DNA of 64,000 nt, taken from the NCBI GenBank assembly GCA_020536535.1, contig JAHLWZ010000590.1, positions 42,147 to 106,146 of the forward strand, written 5' to 3'. Below are positions 23,347 through 35,710 of this stretch, one piece after another; positions within the stretch are counted from its first letter, which is position 1; each line of letters begins with the position of its first letter. Both the position numbers and the translations under genes were made by a program. The DNA comes from Pelomyxa schiedti (Eukaryota > Evosea > Pelobiontida > Pelomyxidae). Under the pieces are notes generated by a model. The model was not told the DNA's origin, searched no databases, and was given only the letters and a program-made list of their open reading frames with translations.

Positions 23347-25840
23347 TTAGTGCAATAACAACAGTGCAAGGAGGGAAATAACGAGGAACAAGAAACTGGT
23401 GTGGTATTTGCTCCCTACTGAGGGCTGTGGGGAAACAGATAGTGATTCTGATGGGCACACAGCCGCAGTGTCACAGGAAATCTCAACAAACGAGATTTGA
23501 ATATCAGCATCGGACACTGTGGCATTGGAAATGAAGTCTGTCATTTCTCTGTGTAAAGAGAAAGTTAGTTCATTTGACTCAGTCGGTTACGCCGTACACT
23601 AATGAATCGCCTTCCACAATCTGGTCATATATATCAATTGCTGCGTCGTCATAGATTGCTTGATACTGCGGAAGATAAGAAAATACAAAAATTGGAGGAC
23701 AGTAACTGTAAGTTCAATGGAGGCATCTATGTTTTCTCGTTTTTCACCGCTTGATGCCTGGCTGATAGAAACGTCTTTGATAAAATCAGGACGTGAAATA
23801 ACAGGCAGTCGGTGGGCCACTTCATCCTTTGCCATCTGGAGTACGGCGGCTTCCCCTACTGCGCCAATAGCAGAGTCCCAATCAAGTCCAACCACTCCCA
23901 CTTTGATCTTATACTCAGCTGTTGAGCAAGGCGGGCAAACGAGTCCATCCAGGCCAGCTCTATAGCCCCGAATTTCAAGAATATCATTGTAGACATGGCA
24001 GCAGCAAAACAATGTATCCTCTAACCCCTTGTATATGTCCTGACAATAAGAGGGAAGTTCAGCTGATTCCCAGCCTGCAACAATATCTCCCGAAGAGGTC
24101 AGAGGTACCAAGCATTCAGAAGGAACCGAAGGAACAACCCCCAGAGACTCGTTAAAAACGCCAAGGCAACTAAGAGATGTTGAGATAAACTTCCTATGAA
24201 CAACACATACTTGCTGTCCAAGCCTGTGGATGGCCAATACTTATTCTGGAACTGGCACATCATGTCATAAGCAAGACCCATATTTTCTCGAGCAAGGATT
24301 TCACTAGCACACGGAACACAAACTGGAAGGACTACTAGATCAAGTCGAGGGATGTCAACAATGTTGACTATAAGAGTGCGAAAGCATTGCTCTCCTGATG
24401 TGCGATGTAAAACCACTACGCAAATGGAAAAAGAGTAACCTGTTACGTTTGTGTAGACCGCTTGTGAGTTGCATAACACTTGGCCGAAAGAGAGAAGAGG
24501 TCGAGCAATATCAGCAAAGCTAGGACAAGCACATAAATCGAGAATAACTTCCAGTTGTGACGTGAACTCCTCCAAAAGGTAAGGTGCACTGAAAAAAGTT
24601 GGTTTCTCTGATTCTTCGTGGGTGAAAATAATACCAAATCGACTCTGCTGCCACCATTTCATCTAAAATACCCTTGAAGGCAAGCTGGGCGGCAAGGCTG
24701 GGTGACATTAGAGCGAGGAAAGGAAAAGTTGTTCCACAATACCATTCGCCTTCTACAGTACGAACTATTGGTGATACTGCGGGTGTAGTGGTAACGGTGG
24801 AGTGAACAACGAAGCTCCATCGGTTGCATGAGGCCCAGTTTGATGAGGTTCTGGAAAATGCATCACATGCACTTTTCACATCCTGTATAGCACATAAATA
24901 TAGGGTTGAGTGTTATCATTTTACTCACTCTTGCTTGTACTGATACCACCTTTGGAGATCTCTATGAAGTGAATGAGTTATTATCCTGTTAGAGTGCGAC
25001 AAACCGTAATTCCAGAAGAAAAGAGCAATTCAGGGGCAGTAAAAACTGAAGCACATGTGGAACAGTCACTCACACTGACTAGAGACATCCAAGTTCCTAG
25101 GGTTTCGGGCTTCATAAGAGATATTAGTGTCTCCACGGTTTCACACAGTGAGGCATCGTTCTCACTTTCCCACTGTGTTACTGTCATGGCCGAGGAATCT
25201 ACAGCTGAATAGAGAGCGTCTTGGGCGTATATATCTCCACACATTCCGGTGAAAAGCATTTTTGGCATTATGTTGAACCTCTCCCCATTCAACAATGAGC
25301 ACATCCTTGATGTGTCAGCCGCCAAGCTGGTCTCAGTGTATCGAGACCTCAAATACACTCCCATCAGCACAGCCACTGATGCCTCAATTGGAGGAGACAA
25401 AGAATTCTGCGAGATAGCGCCGTAGAGAGCAGTCCCCGACAGAGGAGCAGAAGCGTAACCATACGCAATTAGCACCGTTGTGTTGACAGTAACGCAGCTC
25501 CCGCACAAAGTGACGGTGCCGGTGCCCTGGTCATCCACACAAGCAGGCTCGGTCACATCGGGGCAAGTTGTCTCCGAGCCAATTGCGGACCTCACGCCAT
25601 AAGCCAGAGAAGACGAAGAGTCGCCCAGCAGGGCGACAAACAGGTCGCCACCAGAAGCTAATGTGACATCAGCAGAAGCGCGCGCACTGTCCATCTGCTG
25701 TGCCAACCACAACGTTACATCGGGTCCGCATGTAGATCCTCCGCAGGAACCAACTTCACGTGATAAAAACAAGGATGTGAATCTCGAGTAGGGAAAAAAA
25801 AAAAAGGAGGAGTGGAGAAAGGGGCAGTATTGTCATACGG
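23347..25840 (-). CDS. Large cysteine-containing surface protein, probably GPI-anchored
   Basis: A chain of exons from about 25.8 kb to 23.35 kb encodes a Ser/Thr/Cys-rich protein of about 650 residues with no recognised domain. Cysteine pairs such as CGGSTCGPD, CPDVTEPACVDD and LCACPSFAD suggest an extracellular, disulfide-bonded product. The last exon ends in a hydrophobic segment (SFLFLVISLLALLLLH) at the very C-terminus, typical of a GPI-attachment signal. The start is unresolved: an ATG at about 25836 opens a leader of Leu/Phe residues that could be a signal peptide, but a 12-T run puts it in a different frame from the main exon. An upstream exon is also possible. Confidence 0.5.
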
Positions 25841-26238
25841 AAGGATAGAGCGAAGAGGGAAAATAAAATAAACGCGGGTCGCATTCGAGGGATAATTGGT
25901 AGATCTGGAAATAAACACCCGGCGTGCGTGGTTGGCCAAGCGGTTTTTTTCTTTTGTTTGTATCAACTTGTTTTGAAGAAGAGCGTTCTCACATGGAAAT
26001 AAAAGACTAATGAGGTTTCTTTCACATTTCAGCAATACATCAACGTAAATACTATCTAGGAAAAAACATTCTCCGATTGCAAGTTTTAAGAATAGACCAG
26101 TTCTTCCAGGTGCGGAACTCTGCCCCCAAGGTCGAGCACACATGCTCAACACCTCGCGAAGGGATGGGTTAGAGTTCCATTTTCCTCAGATAAGAGTCAT
26201 GGCAATCTAGCTTAGATCTAAAAACAAATAAAAAAGGA
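25841..26238. other. Divergent promoter interval, possibly with 5' exon of the surface protein
   Basis: 398 bp between the surface-protein gene (minus) and the HNH nuclease (plus). No conserved feature was seen. It may include an unrecognised first exon or 5' leader of the minus-strand gene. Confidence 0.3.
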
Positions 26239-27053
26239 ATGGGTGTAGTACGTTTGGTGTCGGTTGCCGGCGTTGTGGCGCTGGTTGTTATTGTGGGACT
26301 GAGGGCTGCGGAGGGGGCGATGCCGACCCCAGTCAGTGCCACGACGGCGAAGCAGTACTTGTCAACCCTCAAAGTCGAAGCCGAGCACTCCAGGGACGGT
26401 TACGACAGGGACCTATTCCCTCACTGGATAAAAATAGACGGTGAGGATCCTCCTCTCCTTTTCCCTTCTCTCTACACGACTTCGTTTTATGTTTTGTGTG
26501 TTCACGCATTAACAGGGACTTGTGATACGAGGGAGACAGTGATGAAGAGGGATGGGAAGAATGTGGTGACGGACTCGGCGTGCGCTGCCACGAGTGGCAG
26601 CTGGTACTCCGAGTACGACGGGGAGACGTGGACGTTGGCGTCGGATCTCGACATCGACCACGTAGTGCCTCTGGCCGAGGCCTGGGACTCTGGCGCCGAC
26701 ACCTGGACAACTGCCCAGCGCCAGAATTTCGCCAATGACCTTACTCGTCCTCAGGTATTTTATTCTTTTCACTGACGATTAATATCGGGCGAGTAAAACT
26801 AAAAAAACCTAAAAACAGAACAAACCCGACCCAACTAACATTACCTTTTTTACAACAACAAAAACAGTTGATTGCTGTGACGGACAATGTGAATCAGTCC
26901 AAAGGAGACCAGGATCCTGCAACTTGGTGGCCTCCCCGTACTAGCTACAAGTGCACCTATGCCCGTGCTTGGGTGCAGGTCAAGTACTACTATGGACTCT
27001 CGGTGGATTCTGCTGAGAAAACAGCTTTGAACAATCAACTGGCTGGTTGTTGA
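26239..27053 (+). CDS. Secreted HNH-family nuclease
   Basis: The protein begins with an N-terminal signal sequence (MGVVRLVSVAGVVALVVIVG) and is read across two introns (about 26442-26514 and 26755-26867). The HNH core is visible: DLDIDHVVPLAEAWDSGA (the catalytic DH and His), W...RQNFANDLTRPQ, and NVNQSKGDQDPATWWPP (metal-side Asn and Lys). A C-terminal helix has VKYYYGLSVDSAEK. This layout matches small secreted HNH proteins (DUF1524/GmrSD-like) common in actinobacteria and fungi. It probably degrades extracellular or phagosomal nucleic acid. The gene converges on the N-glycanase gene, 98 bp away. Confidence 0.8.
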
Positions 27054-27151
27054 AGTGTGCAGTATAAGCAATGAAATAAACATGTGGTCGTTTAGTTTCC
27101 CTTTACTTGTTTTCTTTCAGAAAGGAATTCTTTTTGGGTACATTACGTGGG

Positions 27152-30100
27152 TCAAGGGAGAAGAGAGCTGCACTCAAAGGTGAGGATGTCATGGCACTCT
27201 GACAGGCCACCAGTTGCAGCAGTGAATCCTATCCAAGCGGTTGTGGAGTCTCCAATCACCTTTCGGATATCAATTTCCTTGCGTAACACTACTTGCGAGT
27301 CCAACCACACAACAATCTATTGTGATTTTAGTTGAAATGCTTTGTGTGGCACAGTGGAAAACAGACCAAATTTTGATAAAGAACCACGCGAACAGTGTGT
27401 GGGGCCTGATCTCTGAGGTTTAGAATGTCGGGGTTACAGGCCAAGGAAAACCGATGTGATGCTGAGTTCGGGCGATCGAAACAAGTTTGGAGTCTGAAGT
27501 GTCACTAAGTAATTGGGCCTGTTGGTGTTGAGTTGAAAACAACATACGAAATGTGGTTGTCATTGGGATCATCATATGTATCTTGATTGCAATAAGTATC
27601 AAACTCCACAGCAACGCTTTAGAGAGTGGACACGTCAACAAACTAAATAGCGAACATATAACCTCTTTGGAATGCCATCTTGAAAAGGGTGAGTGAGTTG
27701 GAGCTATCAAAAGAGACTCACGATATGCAAGTCCGCCACCTCCCTCTCCTATTGTATTCCCCCCCTGTGCTTGAATGACAAAGGCAAATCCATCAGCGCC
27801 AGGTTGAAGTATTTGGAACCTGGCAAAAAAGTTGGTTTGCCTATTGGATGGAGTTTCCATTTTACTTGAAGACAGTTTCGATGCCTCCTGTAAGTGCGAT
27901 AGCATCAATTTGATGCCAAAGGGCACCTCTAGCCGAATTTTGCTTTCCCGTAAGTCTTACTTTGGATTGAACCAGGGAAGTACATGCAACCTAAGGCACT
28001 TATTCAAAGGAAATAATAAAGGAAATACCGGTACAAACTCTGAGGGAAATAGCGCTGGTGCAAAGATGAATAAGGGTAGTTTATGCAGGCCATCTACTCC
28101 GTGTTACAATATCGAAAAAAATGGAGGGAAATACTTGATGGATCAGTCTGGTCAATGGGAACTCCTCCATGCTCGTTCCGCGACCGTTTCCATTCCTCAG
28201 AACCTGCATTTTGTTAAAGGAATACCTGTTGAGAATATTCACCAGAAATTCTGCCAACGGTATCTCCCCCTCTGGGGCCCAAGGTTCCCTCCAGATCTTT
28301 AATTTCACTTGCTCTTGTGACGTCGAGAACAGCTCTATTTTTCAGTTTAGAAGCGATGGAATACCACCCAATCTCCAACTTTCTTGCTGAAGTGACAGAG
28401 GTTAATAGTACGGTATTTGTTGACAATAGGAAGGACTGCAGCCAGGGTTCTCCGGCAAGAGTACGTCTGGTTAACACCTCGGGAAAGTTTTCTGTATATC
28501 TCCGGGTAACATCAACAACCTCATCCACAGCAAAAGCAAAAACATATGTGAGCTTCTTTTGCCATCCACGTTCATACATAAGGGGTTTATCAAATGCTAT
28601 GGGATGAATTTCAGGACTAAGTCAAAGGGGGTAGACACAGACCTGATTCACAGCAATCACAGTGAACCCACCTCCCAAGAGAATCACTGTAAATTTCAGC
28701 CTGAGGCACGTTAATCAAGACTGGGAGTAACGGAAATTACCCAAACGTGATCGGTGAAATCCAGAACGTATCTGGAATTGCATCCAAGAGACCTCAATAT
28801 CAAGCAAAACGCCTTCAGGGCTTCAGTAAATCCCCAGAAAAAGGGAGGAAAATAACATTTGCCCATTCACCACAACGTCCCTTTCTTGTCTCCAACAGTT
28901 TTCCAGGGTGGTTGTATCGCGGAAACCGTGTGATAACTTGGCAGGTAGAGCAGCGGTATCTTGCGTCTGTCAGCATAAATTCGAGAATTATACACACAAT
29001 TCTACTCTGCCGGCCATGCCTTGCATTTCAGCCTGTGAGGGTTGTCCCATCCCAGCTGCAGTAGTCTTACCACCACAGCGATCGCAAGGTGGCTGATCTA
29101 CCCATGAAAAGAACTGCGTTTTGAACCTGAAAAAAAGGAAGTCCTCATTATAATACTGGAAGGACAAGATACCACTTGAGAAGTTCCACTACAAAGCCAT
29201 CTTCTGGGCTTGACACATTTGGAGTTGTCTTTGCGAGTTCTTGGAGGACATCAACTGGCACTAGTGATCGGGCTTTTTGTTGTAATGCTGGTTGTTCATA
29301 GAGCTTCATTTGCTCTAAGCTATTTTTTACTCTATTCTTTATTTCAACAGAGGCTCTGGCACCCTGCAGCTACTGAGTGATGGTTCAAAAAAAAAAGAAT
29401 AAAATCTGATATACCCTCATTAGTGATTCACTCATTTCTGAAAGGATGCTGCGTTGAACAGGAAGTGGTGCGCCAATACCGGTTACCCTGAAACCATCAG
29501 CAAGTCATGGCGGAAAAATGGACTTACAGTGGTAGGAAAAGGCAAGTTCCAATCTCCCCACACTGGCACACGGCAGGCGAACCTGAGTTATCGTCGATTG
29601 TAACACTCCCTTGATGACAGGCGTGCTTGCATCCAAAACAAATTCTATTCTTCTGTCAACATCCAGGAGATTATTGGGAACACACTTCCTGCCCTGAGTC
29701 AGAAAGATTGGTTGTCGGATTTCCTCAAAAGGAAAGAAAACTCTACTACAAGTGGATTGCCAGTCTGTGGACATTGCAGGAACTGTACATTGCTGTGTCA
29801 TAGGAACAGAAGAGGGTGTAATAGTCTCTGGTGTAGCTACAGGGGCGGAAGTGGAAGTTGTAGCATCAGAGATTGATGACTTTGGTCCAAGTAATATGAG
29901 GTGCTTTCCCTGTGTCCAGTTAAGGGAGGAGAGGAAAGAAAAGGAAATAAACAAACAGGTGTGATTCCACAAGAATTGAGATTGTCTTCATCATTCACAG
30001 TCCCCTTCAACCCTATGATTTTCTGGTCCTCTGGTGCCACTGTCGTGAGCGCGTATAATTGCATCTAATGTATAAGGTGCATCTCACTCCAACAAGAAAA

Positions 30101-30257
30101 AGCAAGAAAAAAAATAGTAATGTACCTTGAACAGCAGTGCTACTTCATCAGTGTCCACTTCCAGGTCATATCTGTGAGCACAATGAGACACAATCCGGAT
30201 CTATGCACTTTACAGTACTTTGTTCCTTGGTGTGACAACAACGGGTACTTTTGGCAT
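27152..30257 (-). CDS. PNG1: Peptide:N-glycanase with ubiquitin-like N-terminus and L-type lectin C-terminus
   Basis: This enzyme removes N-glycans from misfolded glycoproteins in the cytosol. The model starts at 30255-30257 and joins MPK by a 48-nt intron to [15 protein letters not shown], followed by [18 protein letters not shown], a ubiquitin-like domain as in plant PNG1. The transglutaminase-like core shows [38 protein letters not shown] (catalytic Cys), [13 protein letters not shown] (His) and [10 protein letters not shown] (Asp), then [27 protein letters not shown] and [15 protein letters not shown]. The C-terminus is an L-type lectin domain: [49 protein letters not shown] (metal and sugar loop) and [13 protein letters not shown]. 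Animal PNGases carry a PAW domain there instead. Many short introns support a single gene; the junction between core and lectin is the least certain. Confidence 0.8.
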
Positions 30258-30464
30258 GTGTGTATTGACTCCACGCAGGGTAATTAGTTATGTCAACTTC
30301 ACAACTTTGACACGCAGCACCGAGTTCACCGGAAACGAAACGGCTTAGAAAAGAAAAATAGAAACCGTGCTCTTCTGAAGTTTGTTCTTTAACTCCGTTA
30401 CTGAGGCTGTACATTTTTGGTGTTGGTTGGTGTGGGTGCTTGGGTAGATAGTATTGTGGACAGG

Positions 30465-32266
<1,802 letters not shown>

Positions 32267-32445
32267 TTTTTTTTTTTATTTATTCGGTTGCGTGCACGCG
32301 CTCGCTTGCGTCGTTGTTTACACGAAATCCGAATCGCTGAGATTTACCTCCGAATTTGCGGTCTTTCATTTCAAACTTGTTTTTAAATAGAAACAACAGC
32401 GAATCTCAAGTGGATCACAGTTTTTCTTGAGCAGGAAGAATCGGC

Positions 32446-32579
32446 ATGATGCCTTCACGGAGTTTGTTTGGTGGCTTCTACTATGCAGATAACGCTCGAT
32501 GTCTTGTGAAGAGCGACATATTTGAGTCCTGCATTGTGGCAGAGCACAGAAAATTCCTCTTCAGTTCTTTCTTTTCCCC
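32446..32579 (+). CDS. Possible N-terminal fragment of an unknown protein, cut by assembly gap
   Basis: An open frame starts at ATG 32446 (MMPSRSLFGGFYYADNARCL) and runs into the gap. It lies 180 bp from the divergently transcribed membrane-protein gene, so a promoter could be shared. A splice donor may lie just before the gap. No family was recognised and coding status is uncertain. Confidence 0.3.
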
Positions 32580-32679
32580 NNNNNNNNNNNNNNNNNNNNN
32601 NNNNNNNNNNNNNNNNNNNNNNNNNNNNNNNNNNNNNNNNNNNNNNNNNNNNNNNNNNNNNNNNNNNNNNNNNNNNNNN
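32580..32679. other. Assembly gap of exactly 100 N
   Basis: The run is exactly 100 unknown bases, a conventional placeholder for a gap of unknown size. Linkage of the two halves of the window therefore depends on scaffolding. Confidence 0.95.
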
Positions 32680-32749
32680 TATCCATATCTTATAATTTTA
32701 CACTTCAGTGTTGCCCGCCAAGCACCTCCCGCTCCCTCTGGTTGTTATC

Positions 32750-35460
32750 TCAGTTAAACAGGTCTAAAATAAACAGAAATACATGTCCACTTTTTTTTTT
32801 CCTTAAGTTAACCTTTACATAGTTTTCTCCCAGCCCATTGGGAAAATGTGACAAGTTACCCCGGTTGCTTGTGGGTGTAGAGATAACAGTCGACTGATTG
32901 TTGTTCCGAGTGCATTTTCCACCTGAGGCGACTCCAGAGGCGGCAGTTCTGAAAATGTCAAGGCGGGTGTGTTGCTGCTCGAAATCGGATCTGACCACGG
33001 TATCTCGTCCATTGCACCTCACCTCGGCACCCGGCTTCAGATTCTCAAATTGCTTTTTATTTTTGTTTATGTTGTCCCTGTCTGGCTGAGGAAGCATCAG
33101 AATCGCAGACGACACGGCGAGCCCTTGGGGTAGCTGTGAGAACACACCCCAGAAGAGTGTCCTGCCCAACACATCTTTTCGGGTGAACGGCCTCAGGCTC
33201 AGTGAAGTGGTGGTGGTGAGCAGATTGGGCAGGGTGTGGTCCAGATAGATTGAGACCTTGCTGGGTTGGAGTCGGCGTAGTGACAGGCTGTTCACAGCCA
33301 ACAGCTGTGATCCAGTCTCAGTATGCTTAGTTTTTTTTTTTTTGGGTTGTTGAAAATAAATGACTGGGACAGTGGTCGTAGTGTAGAGAACTTACAGTTA
33401 CGGAAAGGAACCACTCTACCAAATCATAGTATTGGTCACAAGAGAGATAGAAAAGGAGTTCAGTGTGTTCCACTGTTTGATTCTGTTCTGTTTTTATTAT
33501 TATTATTATTTTTTGGTTTGATTCTATTTTTGATTTACAAAACATACCTCCACTTCCATACATTGCTAAACTGATCTGAGAACCTTCAATTGCGTTGGTT
33601 TTTATGTCAAAAATGTTTGCAGATTTCAATGAGTTCAACCACCACTCCGGAATAAACTTTTCCAGTTCACTCTGAGGAAGTACCTGGTCAGTGGGTGTAC
33701 AAAGTACCATAAGACTGTGCCACAATTTGGAGATGCTGCTTGCAGTAATGGAGCGAATATTTTGTGTTGCTTCTTGACATAGTGAGTGCTTGACAACCTG
33801 GGATGGTAGGAGAGAATCTCGAGTTTCAGAGTTCATTTCATATACTGTGCACCGCTGTTGATATAACATCATCCAGTCAGTTGTGTGCTGATAAAGAAAG
33901 TGCAGACACTCCCAGCGATATGTATACAAGTGATACCATGTCAGATTGTGAGTGAGTGGAGCTCTCCAGCTCCTACAAACCTGCTTGCATGACAACAGGT
34001 CTCTGAATTTCAAAAATGAAGAAATGGTAAAATTTATCTAGTTGTGGAGGGAATGCATTTAGTGGAGGGAAAATACAGGAAGGTACCTCAATAGGGAGGT
34101 GCATGAAAAGTATCAGTTCCTCCTCCAAAGGAAAGGAGGCGGTGGTGAGAGGTACACCATTCACAGTGAATCTTGGGGTGCTGTTATCAACCGTTGAAGG
34201 AGGTGCTAGTAGAATTGCATCGGAAACCAATTTACTGGAAGCCAAAATTACAGCAACAAGGAACCAAGGAGGAAATTCCTTGTTTGTGCATATCTATGGA
34301 GTGTCAGAGGGAAAGAACTCGAGGGAAAACCGGGCACTCTTTTCACTGCCTCCACAAAAGATATTCTGGATTGAATACTAAATCGTTTGATTATCTCAAG
34401 TGCGATTTCCTTCTGTTGGTTCACAAACAGGGAAAAAAAATTTTGTTGATCCAGTACACCTCGTGATAGACTACGTATAACTTCACTCACTTGATTGTTT
34501 GAGGATTCCCCCAAGTGAAAGGGGCTGACTTCATGAAAACAGCCAAGGAGTTTGCTCTCTAAAGCAGAGAAGTCAGAGTCGGAGATGAGCTGATTGGTGC
34601 TTATCCAGTGTCTCTGCGTTGGTGCATACCCATAAATCAGTTTATTCACACAGGACAGAGGATTAAATTCCCAAGAATACTCATGAAGCACTTGAAATAG
34701 AAAAGAATGCAGAGGCTTACAGCTTTCCAAGCACTGTTTCAAAGCATGAAACTGTAGCATATGTTTGTTCCAGTTAACATTATAAACCAAGTGACTAAAT
34801 TTTATCTGACACAGTGCAATCAAACTCGCCACACTAAAACGGGTACCCTAAACTTGTCAGCACAGGTAAGTACGAACGTAACATTTGTTACCACATCAAT
34901 TCCAATTATACAAATCGTTGGAAAATAAATCACGTACATCAGGTAAGTAGCAACCCCCAAATCCCACAGGCTCAGGCGTTGTCTCCAGCGCAGCCGTCAA
35001 TGAAGTGCTCACCAGAATTTCCACGTCGTGTTTGCCGTCCAGCCTGCACGACAGCAGCAAAATCGCACCCTCCTCCATCTTCAAGGCGGCGCTCCTCGGC
35101 ACCCCCTCAGACACGTGCACCTGGTCCAGGCGTCCCCCGCATTTTTCCAGCCACTGGGCGGCTGCTTCTCGGGTCGCCACTAGGTCCCAGTCGGTGTGTT
35201 CGTCCACGGGGCGGAACGGACTCGGGGGAGTCGCACCGGTGGTGGTGGTCGTGGCGGTGGCGGCGGAGGTCCCCTGACACCTGAAGTAGCCCCACCGCGC
35301 GAGATAGTCCACGGCGCGCGAGCCGATCAACACCAGGCCCAGTGAGCCCCACGCTGCGCAGGGGCGAGCATGTTGTTTCTCCCGCAGATCTCTGGCGGCC
35401 TGTATGGCCTGCGCCACACTGCACTCGCGGTATGTGCCAACACAACGTATCGCCTGACAT
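32750..35460 (-). CDS. Nucleotidyltransferase-like protein with internal F-box
   Basis: The N-terminal exon (ending near 34900) has LVLIGSRAVDYLARW and, after a Thr-rich insert, DEHTDWDLVAT. A G-S loop followed by D-x-D is the arrangement of nucleotidyltransferase-fold proteins, and a later SHLVYNVNWNKHMLQF segment fits uncharacterised amoebal and large-virus proteins of that kind. The middle has an F-box read across an intron: LPIE plus INFTISSFLKFRDLL and SCKQVCRSW (about 34090-33960). The C-terminal third (33.3-32.75 kb) is not recognised. The start is uncertain: a GTG opens the long frame, and an ATG at 35458-35460 joins it only through a 28-nt intron. Whether the last exon belongs here is likely but not proven. 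Confidence 0.5.
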
Positions 35461-35710
35461 TTTTTTTTATTGTGTTTCTCCGAAATGAATCATTGAATAA
35501 CTGGGTTGATTACTGATTCAATTGCTGTCTTCCACAAAAATAAAAACCCAAGTACAACGGCAGCACCGGCCCTGTCGTAACTCCACGTACCCAGTGCAGG
35601 TCAGAAATAAAAATACAGTTCGTGGGTTTTTTGGTAAGAATCTTTTCCCTTTTTTTTTTTTTTTGCCAACAAACTCTCCAATAATAAGGCACAAAGAACA
35701 TTTTCAGAAG

